This document shows, piece by piece, positions 1 through 9,600 of a DNA stretch of 64,000 bases (position 1 is its first letter; every line of letters starts with the position of its first letter). The stretch comes from Fodinibius sp034521915. Its GTDB lineage: Bacteria > Bacteroidota > Rhodothermia > Balneolales > Balneolaceae. The notes under the pieces were generated by a model. That model searched no databases. It was not told the origin of the DNA and saw only the letters and a program-made list of their open reading frames with translations. The DNA is taken from positions 496,001 to 560,000 of the forward strand of contig NZ_JAXHLU010000004.1 in the NCBI RefSeq assembly GCF_034521915.1, in the 5' to 3' direction. Position numbers and translations under genes: made by a program.

Positions 1-54
1 GAGCTACAAATTAAGCAGGTGCTTTCAGCGGGATTTTCGTACAGTATTCTCTAA
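1..54 (+). CDS. C-terminal end of a gene entering from the left edge (unidentified)
   Basis: Frame 1 is open from the first base to a TAA at 52-54 and encodes only the last 17 residues, ending GFSYSIL. A strong hairpin terminator follows 32 bases later, which is why this frame is preferred over the other open frame. The alternating hydrophobic/aromatic end would suit the last strand of an outer-membrane barrel, but 17 residues cannot prove any family. Confidence 0.35.
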   Translation, partial: ELQIKQVLSAGFSYSIL

Positions 55-86
55 GGCAATACAGATAAATAATATTCCATTAAAAA

Positions 87-110
87 AGCCCCGGTACCGG
101 GGCTCTTTTA
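87..110. terminator. Bidirectional hairpin terminator
   Basis: A perfect 18-base palindrome (87-104, arms AGCCCCGGT/ACCGGGGCT) sits between an A-run on its left and a T-rich stretch on its right. It can therefore end transcription both from the gene entering at the left edge and from the leftward aldehyde dehydrogenase gene. Confidence 0.85.
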
Positions 111-138
111 TTTTGGTATAAGTTTTTGAAGGAAGAAT

Positions 139-1668
139 TTATTCTACATCAAACTCAATGCCTTGTGCTAATGGCATTTCATCACTCCAGTTGATGGTGT
201 TTGTTTGTCGGCGCATATAGGCTTTCCACGCATCAGAGCCGGATTCACGTCCGCCCCCCGTTTCTTTTTCGCCTCCAAAAGCACCGCCGATTTCAGCACC
301 GCTGGTTCCTACATTGATATTGGCAATACCGCAATCTGAACCACGGGCACTTAAGAAGGTTTCGGCTTCACGCATATTAAGGGTAAACATGGATGAGCTG
401 AGTCCCTGACGAACCCCATTGTGTTTAGCGATGGCTTCGTCCAGATCACTATATTTAATCAAGTAAAGGATAGGAGCGAATGTTTCTTCCTGCACGATGT
501 CGTATTCGTTTTCGGCAATCACGATAGCGGGATTTACATAATGTCCTCCGTTGAGCTTCTTCTTTTCCAGTATTTCTCCGCCGTAAACAAGTTCACCGCC
601 GGCCTGTTGAACTTCCTTAAGGGCCTGCTGCATGCTCTCGGCTGCTTGCTTATCAATAAGTGGGCCTACCAGAGTATCTTCATCCAGCGGATTGCCAATA
701 TTCACATCTTTGTAAATTTCAACCAGACGATTTTTCAGTTCATCAAAAACGTCTTCATGGACAATAAGGCGACGCGTAGAAGTACAGCGCTGACCACAGG
801 TTCCTACAGATCCAAAGACGGTTGCCCGGGCTGCCATTTCGAGATCGGCATTTTCGGAGACGATGATTGCGTTGTTGCCACCAAGTTCAAGAATAGTTTT
901 GCCGAGTCGGGCACCGACGGTTTGAGCTACTTCTTTGCCCATGCGGATAGAACCGGTTGCCGAAATGAGAGGAATGCGCTCATCTTCTGTCATCCACTCA
1001 CCCACTTCACGACCACCGGTAACGAGGTTAAAAATGCCTTCGGGCAGATCATTTCGCTTTAATACTTTGGCAATAATATTTTGGACAGCAATGCCGCACA
1101 GAGGTGTTTTTTCGGATCCTTTCCAGATCATCACATTTCCACAGACGGCGGCAATCATGGCATTCCAACTGTAGACAGCAACCGGAAAATTAAAGGCCGA
1201 AATAATACCGGTAATACCCAACGGATGCCATTGTTCATACATACGGTGCTTGGGCCGTTCCGACTGCATCGTTTTGCCATACAGCATGCGGGATTGTCCT
1301 ACAGCAAAGTCACAGATATCAATCATCTCCTGTACTTCGCCAAGCCCCTCTTGGTAGATTTTGCCCATCTCATAGGTAACAAGGCGTCCGAGATCTTCTT
1401 TATGTTTGCGCAGCTCAAGTCCTATCTGGCGAACAATTTCACCGCGTTTGGGAGCGGGAACCATGCGCCATTCTTTAAATGCCTCCTGTGCTTTTGCTAC
1501 CACTTTATCGTAATCTTCGCGAGAAGTTACAGTAGTATCGGCTATTTGGGAGCCGTCAATTGGTGTGTGACTTGATATCGTTTCTTCGCTTTCTGATCCG
1601 AAAAACTTTTGTCCGGTACTTGTGCCCAGATTCGTGCCTTCGATACCTAATTTCTTGAGAAAATCCAT
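139..1668 (-). CDS. ALDH7-family aldehyde dehydrogenase (aminoadipate-semialdehyde dehydrogenase type)
   Basis: A 509-residue NAD(P)-dependent aldehyde dehydrogenase, the normal length for the superfamily. The active site is visible: ELGG with the general-base Glu261 and GQRCTSTRR with catalytic Cys295; the cofactor/phosphate region carries NFPVAVYSWN (about 160-169) and WKGSEKTPL. The motifs GTCGQRCTSTRR and GAEIGGAFGGEKETGGGRESGSD resemble the ALDH7A1/AmaB (piperideine-6-carboxylate, aminoadipate semialdehyde) branch, whose role is oxidation of the semialdehyde from lysine breakdown. Substrate is inferred from family only; no lysine-catabolic neighbour is present. The gene is single, read leftward to the hairpin at 87-104. 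ATG start; no clear Shine-Dalgarno sequence. Confidence 0.88.
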   Translation of the reverse strand: MDFLKKLGIEGTNLGTSTGQKFFGSESEETISSHTPIDGSQIADTTVTSREDYDKVVAKAQEAFKEWRMVPAPKRGEIVRQIGLELRKHKEDLGRLVTYEMGKIYQEGLGEVQEMIDICDFAVGQSRMLYGKTMQSERPKHRMYEQWHPLGITGIISAFNFPVAVYSWNAMIAAVCGNVMIWKGSEKTPLCGIAVQNIIAKVLKRNDLPEGIFNLVTGGREVGEWMTEDERIPLISATGSIRMGKEVAQTVGARLGKTILELGGNNAIIVSENADLEMAARATVFGSVGTCGQRCTSTRRLIVHEDVFDELKNRLVEIYKDVNIGNPLDEDTLVGPLIDKQAAESMQQALKEVQQAGGELVYGGEILEKKKLNGGHYVNPAIVIAENEYDIVQEETFAPILYLIKYSDLDEAIAKHNGVRQGLSSSMFTLNMREAETFLSARGSDCGIANINVGTSGAEIGGAFGGEKETGGGRESGSDAWKAYMRRQTNTINWSDEMPLAQGIEFDVE

Positions 1669-1791
1669 AGCTTTGGCTTTGTGATTTATTAAATTTTGAT
1701 ATTAAAATAAGGATCATTTTCATGATATGAAGCTCAGTTCACAAATAATTTATTCTGGTATTTTGCAGGTGCGCATATATCAAACGTTTAA

Positions 1792-1988
1792 TATTAATTT
1801 GTTTAGCGGTTAGATGGCAAGAATCAAGAAATACCTGCCGTGTCATCCCGGACTCCGATCCGGGATCTCGTAAGGACTATATCTTTGATCTGGCAATAGT
1901 TTTAATCAACGTTTCTTGTCCCTACCAGAACCTGAAACAAGTTCAGGATGACACATAGGCTACTTTTTAACCGCTAAACCCGTTAATA
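1792..1988. repeat. Nested inverted-repeat intergenic element A
   Basis: This fills most of the 345-base gap 1669-2013. Outer arms at 1792-1812 and 1968-1988 are inverted repeats matching at 18 of 21 positions, including a perfect 12-base core GTTTAGCGGTTA. Inside them TGTCATCC (1841-1848) pairs with GGATGACA (1946-1953). Each inner end also folds alone: TCCCGGA/TCCGGGA on the left, CCTGAA/TTCAGG on the right. There is no ORF. The layout matches elements at 4270-4387 and 39995-40210. It looks like a non-autonomous mobile or palindromic repeat; the rest of the gap shows nothing. Confidence 0.65.
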
Positions 1989-2013
1989 CTAATAAAAATC
2001 AAATAGCTTACCA

Positions 2014-2808
2014 TTGAATTTATCAACCGCCTCTAATCGTCAACAGACCCTTCTTCGTAAATTAAATCGCAAAAAGTATCGCTATAAAGAGCGCCTTTTT
2101 CTTTTAGAAGGGGCTCGTGCGGTACAGCAGGTGGTAGCTAATCAAGAGATAGAGATACAGGCCCTGTTTTTTGATGAGAGTCAGCGGTATTGGGAGCAAG
2201 CTGATTGGAAAAGGATAATCGATGAATTGGAGGTAGCTACCTTATCCCGGGAGCTGTTTATGGAAGTTTCGGATACCGATACCCCGCAGGGAGTTCTTGC
2301 GTTATGCGAGATGCCTACAGAGATGACGCCTGAAGAATTAGCTGACAAGTCGGGATTAATTGTTGCACTGGATGGATTGCAGGATCCGGGGAATTTGGGC
2401 ACCATCATTCGTACGGCCGGTTGGTTTGGGATTTCGGGTATTATATCGGGTAAGGGAACGGTAGATATGTTTCATCCCAAAGTTGTGCGCGGAACGGCCG
2501 GGGCAACGGGTACGATTCCATTTATGAATGGGGAATTGTCCGAGGTTTTTGATACTCTTGAACGCGAAAACTGGGAAGTTTTTCTATTGGATGCCGGCGC
2601 TGAGTCAAAGGCATTGCATGAAATATCATCCCTAAAAAAGGGAGTAATTGTGGTGGGAAATGAAGGGCATGGCATTCGTGATGAGTTGATGACAGCGAAC
2701 CGGAGTAGCGTTCGGATTCCGTCGCCGGTAGGTTCGAAAAATGTGGAGAGTTTGAATGCGGCTATTGCTGCGTCGATAGCGCTTTATGATTTGTCCGGGA
2801 AAATGTGA
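2014..2808 (+). CDS. TrmH/SpoU-family RNA 2'-O-methyltransferase
   Basis: A 264-residue SPOUT-class enzyme that would transfer methyl from S-adenosylmethionine to a ribose 2'-OH in rRNA or tRNA. All three SpoU motifs are present: LDGLQDPGNLGTIIRTA (about 117-133), GNEGHGIRDEL (about 214-224) and IPSPVGSKNVESLNAAIA near the C terminus, which form the knotted cofactor site. The basic N-terminal stretch (KLNRKKYRYKERLFLLEG) matches the substrate-binding domain of RlmB/TsnR-type proteins. Start is TTG at 2014; the protein looks complete from there and no upstream ATG fits. The exact nucleotide target cannot be told. PhoH follows on the same strand after 108 bases. Confidence 0.9.
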   Translation: MNLSTASNRQQTLLRKLNRKKYRYKERLFLLEGARAVQQVVANQEIEIQALFFDESQRYWEQADWKRIIDELEVATLSRELFMEVSDTDTPQGVLALCEMPTEMTPEELADKSGLIVALDGLQDPGNLGTIIRTAGWFGISGIISGKGTVDMFHPKVVRGTAGATGTIPFMNGELSEVFDTLERENWEVFLLDAGAESKALHEISSLKKGVIVVGNEGHGIRDELMTANRSSVRIPSPVGSKNVESLNAAIAASIALYDLSGKM

Positions 2809-2916
2809 AATTTTAATTAATGAACCAGGTAAGTATTGATTCTGACTGGCTTATTCAATAACGTGTTAGAAACATTTGCGATATGGCTGTTTACTCCAAT
2901 CTAAATCATTTTTGGT

Positions 2917-4245
2917 ATGGCTAAATCCAAGAAAAAGAAAATTTACGTTCTGGATACTTCGGTTCTGTTGTATGATTCGGATGCGGTAAAAAATTTCCAG
3001 AAAAATGATATTGCTATTCCCATTACGGTGCTCGAGGAGATTGATACCTTTAAAAAGGGCAATGATGTTATAAATCTGCATGCGCGGGAATTCAGCCGCT
3101 ATCTCGATAAGATATCTGATAAAAATTTGCTACAGAAATGGATTCCCCTGAATGGTAAAACGCACGGAAAGCTGCGGGTGATCAGCAATGAAAATAGTGA
3201 GCTGGATGCATCAAAGGTGTTCGGAAACGAAAAGAATGATCACCGGATTTTGAATTCGGTGCTGAAATTGATGGAGGAAGAGCCCAATAAGAAAGTAATC
3301 CTGGTTTCGAAGGATATTAATCTGCGGATCAAAGCGCGGTCGTTGAATATTGATGCTGAGGATTACGAGACGATCCAGATAAAGGATATTGATCACTTGT
3401 ATCAGGGTAAGAAAGAAGTTACCTGTGATGATGCCATTATTGATAAGATATATGAGGAGGGGAAGTTGCCCTATACCGATTTACAGGAGGAGAAACCCAA
3501 TAACAATCAGTTTTTTATTTTAAAGGGACAATCCGGTTCGGCCTTGGGATACTTTAATAATGAAAGTGATTCTGTGGAACTTGTAAAAAAGAGAACAGCC
3601 TATGGCGTAACGCCGCGTAATGCCGAACAGACGTTTGCCCTGAATGCTATTTTGAATCCCGATAATTTACTGGTGACGATTACCGGTGCGGCGGGTACGG
3701 GAAAAACGCTGCTGGCACTGGCCGGCGCGCTGGAACAGCGACGCAATTTTCACCAGATATTTTTGGCCCGTCCTATTGTTCCATTGAGCAATAACGATAT
3801 CGGTTATCTGCCGGGCGATATCAGTTCCAAGATCGACCCCTATATGCAGCCGCTCTGGGATAATTTATCGTTTATCAAGAATCAGTTTCCGGAGAGCAGC
3901 AAAAAGTTCCAAAAGGTGGATGACATGCTTGAAAATGATAAGCTGCGCATTATTCCGCTGGCTTATATTCGGGGACGCAGTTTGTCGAACGTGATTTTTA
4001 TCGTAGATGAGGCGCAAAACCTGACGCCGCATGAAGTGAAAACGATTATTACCCGTGCGGGCGAAAATACGAAGATCATTTTTACAGGAGATATCTTCCA
4101 GATCGACACCCCTTACCTGGATACCCAAAGCAATGGGCTGTCATTTTTGGTGGATCGCATGCATGACAGTGAGCTCTACGCGCATGTTAATCTGGAGAAA
4201 GGAGAACGATCCGAGCTGGCAAATCTGGCCAGTAAATTATTATAA
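2917..4245 (+). CDS. phoH: PIN-PhoH fusion ATPase (PhoH2/YlaK type)
   Basis: A 442-residue two-domain protein. The N-terminal PIN nuclease domain (about 9-150) shows the acidic residues Asp13 (YVLDTS), Glu40/Glu41 and the later KDINLRIKA stretch. The C-terminal PhoH ATPase (about 225-442) has Walker A GAAGTGKT (257-264) and Walker B VIFIVDEAQN (359-368) followed by IIFTGD. PIN-PhoH proteins are described as ATP-dependent RNA-unwinding and RNA-cleaving enzymes, so a role in RNA turnover is likely. The PIN acidic residues appear intact. ATG start; the 671-base-distant flavoprotein gene converges from the other side, with repeat element B between. Confidence 0.9.
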   Translation: MAKSKKKKIYVLDTSVLLYDSDAVKNFQKNDIAIPITVLEEIDTFKKGNDVINLHAREFSRYLDKISDKNLLQKWIPLNGKTHGKLRVISNENSELDASKVFGNEKNDHRILNSVLKLMEEEPNKKVILVSKDINLRIKARSLNIDAEDYETIQIKDIDHLYQGKKEVTCDDAIIDKIYEEGKLPYTDLQEEKPNNNQFFILKGQSGSALGYFNNESDSVELVKKRTAYGVTPRNAEQTFALNAILNPDNLLVTITGAAGTGKTLLALAGALEQRRNFHQIFLARPIVPLSNNDIGYLPGDISSKIDPYMQPLWDNLSFIKNQFPESSKKFQKVDDMLENDKLRIIPLAYIRGRSLSNVIFIVDEAQNLTPHEVKTIITRAGENTKIIFTGDIFQIDTPYLDTQSNGLSFLVDRMHDSELYAHVNLEKGERSELANLASKLL

Positions 4246-4269
4246 AATAGCCAACAGATTTATAGAAGT

Positions 4270-4387
4270 CTTTGCAAAACTATACTGTCATCGCGAATAT
4301 AATGCAGCGATCTACTTTTAGAAGCTTTGATCGGGAGATTGCTTCTCAGGCTCGCAATGACAAGCTTAATTTTCGGGTTTTGCAAAG
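4270..4387. repeat. Nested inverted-repeat intergenic element B
   Basis: Outer arms CTTTGCAAAAC (4270-4280) and GTTTTGCAAAG (4377-4387) are perfect 11-base inverted repeats. Inner arms TGTCATCGCGA (4286-4296) and TCGCAATGACA (4352-4362) match at 10 of 11. The element lies between two convergent genes and has no ORF. Its layout is that of elements A and C, but the sequence between the TGTCAT termini differs. Confidence 0.65.
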
Positions 4388-4450
4388 GCCTCGTACAAAA
4401 ATTATTGCTTGCGACTATCTGTTTACCTCCGTGATAATCTGAGGCTGTTG

Positions 4451-5683
4451 CTATTCTCCCCCAATATGTTGAGCCGCAATCCAGCCGGTGGTCCAGGCTG
4501 ATTGGAAGTTGTATCCGCCGGTGATGCCGTCAATATTCAGCACTTCCCCGGCAAAATAGAGGTTAGATATCTTTTTGCTCTCCATGGTTCCCATATTCAC
4601 CTCATCCAGTGGAATACCGCCGCTGGTGACAAACTCTTCTTTGTAGGTGGTTTTTCCCTCAATGTCATAGCTTGCATTTGTAAGTTGTTCGGTAAGGTGA
4701 TGGATATTTTCGTTGGAGAGTTCAGCCCATCTTATTTTGGGATCAATATCAGCCAGTTCCAGGAATCGATTCCACAAACGATTGGGGATAGGGAAGGTGT
4801 CCTGTTTTTGAGCAGTTTTCCGGGCATTGGTATCCCGAAGCTTTTTAAGCTTTTGTTGCACTTCCTGTGAATTAAGAGGATGCAACCAGTTTACCTGAAT
4901 AGTAAAATCGTAGTTCTGGTCATAGAGATATCGCGCCGCCCAGGCTGACGTTTTTAGCACGGCCGGGCCGCTGAGTCCCCAGTGGGTAATTAAAATAGGA
5001 CCTTCATGTTGATAGGAGGTACCCGCAATACTTACAGATCCGTTTTCTATTGATATGCCGGACAGATCTTTGAAAATGTTCTCTTTAAAATTGAATGTAA
5101 ACAGTGATGGGACGGGCTCTACGATGGAATGTCCCAGATCCTCCAACCACTTATAAGTACTGCGGCGATTGGAGCCGCCCGTGGCAATAACTACGGCATC
5201 AAAAATCTGGGACTTTTTATTTTTGATTGACAGCTCAAACTTTTTATCACTTCTGCGGGTAATCGTTTCCACTCGATGGCGGGTATGAACATCAACATCG
5301 TGATGGTTGGCTTCTTCCTTCAGGCAATTGATAATCGTTGCCGAGTCATCGGTGGTGGGAAACATGCGTCCGTCGCTTTCTGTTTTAAGCTCAACGCCCC
5401 GATCTTCGAACCAGGATACCGTATCGGTCGGCTGAAATTGTTCAAAAGCCCAGCGGAGTTCACGGGAACCTCGGGGATACGCTTTGGACATTATTTCCGG
5501 GTCGAAGCAGTGGTGGGTTACGTTGCAGCGTCCGCCGCCTGAAATGCGAACCTTGGAAAGGACTTCCCTACTTTTTTCAAAAATAGTGACGTTGAGATTG
5601 GGATTAAGGCGTGCCGCGTTTATGGCAGCAAAAAATCCGGCAGCTCCACCGCCAATAACGGCAAGTTTATTGGATGTTGGCAT
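4451..5683 (-). CDS. HI0933/YhiN (BaiN/RdsA)-family NAD(P)/FAD-dependent oxidoreductase
   Basis: A 410-residue flavoprotein. The N-terminal dinucleotide-binding fingerprint VIGGGAAGFFAAI (about 9-21) is followed by the family signature KVRISGGGRCNVTH (about 44-57), VVIATGGSNRRSTY in the middle, and TGGYNFQSAWTTGWIAAQHI at the C terminus for FAD binding. The family is named after BaiN/YhiN; its physiological substrate is poorly known outside bile-acid reduction in clostridia, so no substrate is assigned. The gene starts only 5 bases after the murI stop, so the two are almost surely one transcript. Confidence is high for family, low for function. Confidence 0.88.
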   Translation of the reverse strand: MPTSNKLAVIGGGAAGFFAAINAARLNPNLNVTIFEKSREVLSKVRISGGGRCNVTHHCFDPEIMSKAYPRGSRELRWAFEQFQPTDTVSWFEDRGVELKTESDGRMFPTTDDSATIINCLKEEANHHDVDVHTRHRVETITRRSDKKFELSIKNKKSQIFDAVVIATGGSNRRSTYKWLEDLGHSIVEPVPSLFTFNFKENIFKDLSGISIENGSVSIAGTSYQHEGPILITHWGLSGPAVLKTSAWAARYLYDQNYDFTIQVNWLHPLNSQEVQQKLKKLRDTNARKTAQKQDTFPIPNRLWNRFLELADIDPKIRWAELSNENIHHLTEQLTNASYDIEGKTTYKEEFVTSGGIPLDEVNMGTMESKKISNLYFAGEVLNIDGITGGYNFQSAWTTGWIAAQHIGGE

Positions 5684-5688
5684 ATTTC

Positions 5689-6510
5689 CTAAAGGTGGAT
5701 GAACTCAGAATTTATTGTATCGCCCCAGAAAACATTCGCATGAGCGTCAAAATCGTCGGTAGAGTCGGTGGTAAGAAATCTGCGTGTTCCGTTTTGGGTG
5801 CATTTTCCTTCAATTTCCGGATGTCGGTTTAAATAATCAGCCAGGCTTTTGGCCACAATTTCACCTTGACTCAAAATGGTAATGTCTTCATCAACAAACT
5901 TTTTGATTTTATTAATTAGTAATGGGTAATGAGTACAGGCCAAAAGCAGGGTATCAATTTTGGGATCCTTAGATAGAATATTATCAATATGTTGTTGTAC
6001 GAAATAATCGGTCCCGTCACTGTCGAATTCTTGGTTTTCAACAAGCGGAACCCACATTGGGCAGGCCTCTTGAAGAACAGTTAGTTCTGGAAACTGATTA
6101 TTGATTTCTATTTTATACGAATTTGAGGTAACCGTTCCGCTGGTTCCAAGTACGCCCACATGCCCGGTTTTAGAGTAGTTGCCGATAACTTCGGCAGTTG
6201 GACGAATAACACCCAGTACTCTTCTGTTGGGATCAATATTTGGCAAATCCTTTTGTTGGATTGTTCGAAGGGCTTTGGCTGAGGCCGTATTACATGCTAA
6301 AATGATTAGGTGACAATTTTGGTCAAAAAGATATTTAACACACTCCAGCGTGTAGTGATAAATGGTTTCAAACGAGCGGGTTCCATAGGGAGATCGCGCG
6401 TTATCGCCGAGGTATAGATAGTCATATTGCGGAAGCTCGCTGACGATGTCTTTCATGACCGTCAGACCACCGAAGCCGGAGTCAAAAATGCCAATCGGAG
6501 CAGAACTCAT
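5689..6510 (-). CDS. murI: Glutamate racemase
   Basis: A 273-residue cofactor-independent racemase that makes D-glutamate for peptidoglycan. Hallmarks: IGIFDSGFGGLTV (about 6-18), DNARSPYGTRS (36-46), the first catalytic cysteine Cys73 in LACNTASAK, GVLGTSGTV (about 119-127) and the second catalytic cysteine Cys192 in LACTHYPLL. Both thiols required for two-base racemisation are present. ATG start; it is first in a two-gene unit with the YhiN-like flavoprotein downstream. Confidence 0.96.
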   Translation of the reverse strand: MSSAPIGIFDSGFGGLTVMKDIVSELPQYDYLYLGDNARSPYGTRSFETIYHYTLECVKYLFDQNCHLIILACNTASAKALRTIQQKDLPNIDPNRRVLGVIRPTAEVIGNYSKTGHVGVLGTSGTVTSNSYKIEINNQFPELTVLQEACPMWVPLVENQEFDSDGTDYFVQQHIDNILSKDPKIDTLLLACTHYPLLINKIKKFVDEDITILSQGEIVAKSLADYLNRHPEIEGKCTQNGTRRFLTTDSTDDFDAHANVFWGDTINSEFIHL

Positions 6511-6604
6511 TAGAAGTAAAATTGGAAGTGAATATTTTTCAAAAAGGATCTAAAACTAATAAAAATATTCTAATTCCTAATTCTTAATTCCTCATTTACC
6601 ATTC

Positions 6605-9600
6605 TTAATTTAGCTGTCGGGCTAAGACAACGGTTTTCTTGAATGTTTCATCGCTTCCTGAAGCGCTGTCGTACGCTTCGAAAATGACAATATAAATACC
6701 GATGCGGTTGCGGCTGTTATCATCTTTTCGCCCATCCCAGATAAGCTGTCCTTCAAAACCGGCTTGTTCTCCGTCGGCCAACGTGCGCACCAAGCGTCCG
6801 TAGCGGTCATAAATACGTACTTTTATCAGATAGTCCTGTTGATCGAGTTTATAGTTGATAAACAGGTTATCTTCATAGCCGTCATCATCCGGTGAAAAAG
6901 GATTGGGATTGAAACTTATGCCTGTTTCCTGGCTTAATTCGCCATTTTCTTGATAGATAGAGTTCTTTGAATTTGGCGTACCTCCTTTTTCAGTTACACT
7001 GGATCCCCAGTTTGTTTCATCACTGCTGGGCCCTTCAGGGGCTATACGTTCGAGGGCAATGCCACGGGTATCGATGATGTTAGGATTGTGCCAGCTTTCA
7101 TCATAAAAAACGGAATCGATAGTGGTGCCCGTGCTGTCGGCTATGTAAATGGCGTCATCGGAGGAAGCTAAGCTTAAACTGGATCGATTTGCCCGCATTA
7201 TCGACTGCATATTTGGTGATGTCAGATCGAAAAAGACAGCAGTTTGACTCTCCTCAAAGCTTGTACTCTCATCGGCATGGATGAGTACATGGCCTTGCGG
7301 CGAAACCCATTTTGCCGTAGTGGAGACCGGCTGTATATCGCGAATATTGCCGTTTTCGTCAGGTTCGTCATGCAAGAATAAGCCCTTCAGTGAAATAGCA
7401 TAATCTTGAGTATTGCGCAGCTCGATGTATTCGGTTTGATCGGGCTGGTTGTCATCAGCATTGGCCAGAGGATTAAACATAATTTCATTGATAACTAAAT
7501 CTCCGTTTTGCAGGGGTTGTGCTACCGGAATTTCAGAACTTGTTGTTGTATTTCCCTTAACATCGCTAAGATTTTCTACTCGGATTGTCGTGTTATTCGC
7601 ATTCATATTATTACTTTTTGAAGCGGAGGAAGACAGAAAAATTACATCAGCATTGGTTGAGTCAAAATCAAAGATCGAAAGACGTTCTCCTCCGGAATAA
7701 AAAGCAATATTATCGGTTAGACGTATAAATTCATTAAACCTAATTTCATATTTCCCGTTACTCAATACCTTGGAAAAAATCATCTGCGGGGAATCGGTAT
7801 CCTCTTGGAAAGATATATTTTGGTTTCCTGCCGAGATGCCGTTATCAGAGTTGTTGGTCTGCCAGTTTGAGGCATCATTTGAAGCCGCTAATGGGTCTTT
7901 TCGCTCGAGGGAAGATCCATCGGCATTACCGCCCCAGCTCTGGTAGTACCGCAATGAATCGATTGTTTCACCATTTTTATTTCTGATATAGATGTCATCA
8001 GGTGTATTATTATTTAAAGATGGAAATCCGCTTATGGCTATAGCATTGGGAATTCCTGCTGCAAAATTTTGATTGCCGGTAAGCACGATATATTCCCGGG
8101 CTTCGAGTTGCAGGGGATTTTCAATTGTGGTTTCGGTACTGTAATCGCCCACCACCCATTCGGTTAAATCAAAATTTTTATTCGTGGTATTATAGAGCTC
8201 AATGAAATCTGCCTTTCCTTCGGATCCCGGGTTATACAAAATTTCATTAATAACGATTTGTCCTGACTGGGCCTCATCAATTTGCAGATATTCAAGGTCC
8301 CGGGTAGCGTTTATCAAGGTATTACCAAAAATGTCAGATATATTAGAAACAGTTACTTCATAGATTTGTCCGTCAGTAAGTGCCTGCTCTAAGAATAGGG
8401 TTACTGTTTCATCTTGTGCTGATATCAACTGAATTCCGATTGACGGAGAAAGCCGGTAGTTTTGCTCATCCGTAGCTGATGATGGGGCTAGTTTTTCGGA
8501 AAATGTAAGTTCAATTTTGTTGTTATCAACGCTAATCAGGTTTTTAAAAGTAGGCGGCGTTTGATCTTGAGGTACATCATTTTGGGAACCCGGAGTGCCA
8601 AATTTATTGGGAGCATTACTCCAGTTTTCATGAAATATTCCTGCGACCTCTGTTGTACGCCGTTCAAGCGCTACTTCGTCGCCACCCCAGTCGGAAGTGT
8701 ATTGCAGGGAATCCAGTAGTATACCATTCTGGTCCCGGATAATGATTCGATCGCCGCCGTTATTGAGGGCCGGGAAATCACCCATGGTCAACAGCACAAT
8801 ATTGGGATATTCGGATTCAATCGTGTTATCGGGAGCAATCACCACAAAACTATCCGGGGGTATGATGAATTGGTTGTTGGATATCGTGCCTTTAAAAGTT
8901 TCCCGGTTATCACTGAGTGTCCATCCCTGCAGGTCAAGTGATTTGTCGGAGTGATTGTAGAGCTCGATATATTCGGAGCTGTTTGCCGGTGGTGCGTACA
9001 TAAATTCATTGATAGCTATATCACCGGAATCCACCGGAGACGGATCATAAAATGTGAAGGATGTATCGGTGGAAGCGATGGTATTGCCAAAAATATCAGA
9101 GGTATTTTCGACGGATAAGGTATAATCCTGGGCATTTTGCAGGTCTGATCCCAGAGAGATTTCTACGGTATCAGCTGCGGTTTGATCGACTGATGTAATA
9201 CTACCGTTGGTGATCTCATAGCTGCCGGGTTTATCCAGTCGTTCATCAAAAACAAGTTGCAGCGTTTCTGGAGATAGAATATTTAGACCTGTGAACTTGG
9301 GCGGTGTATTATCTTCGGCTACCTCATTGACCATACCCGGTGTACCGCCATCGGGATTAGGGGAATCGCCCCAATTTTCTTTATAGATACTCGGAGCAGA
9401 AGCTGACCGCCGTTCCAGCGCTACATCTGTACCGCCCCAATTGGAGTTGTAACTCAGGGAATCCGCTTTAGCTCCGGTATCAGTAATTAATTGTACTGCA
9501 TCTGGTGTTGTATTATTAAGAGCCGGGAAGTCGGCTTCGTGATAGGCTCTATTGCCAAAAAGATTATTCAATTCGGTAGTATCTGCTGAAATAACTAAGA

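Noticed and set aside
421..1062. 213-codon ORF opposite the aldehyde dehydrogenase
   Set aside because: It is antisense to a strongly conserved enzyme and has no recognisable domain.
4270..4387. Element B as a plain transcription terminator
   Set aside because: No T-run follows and two nested repeats over 118 bases do not fit an intrinsic terminator.
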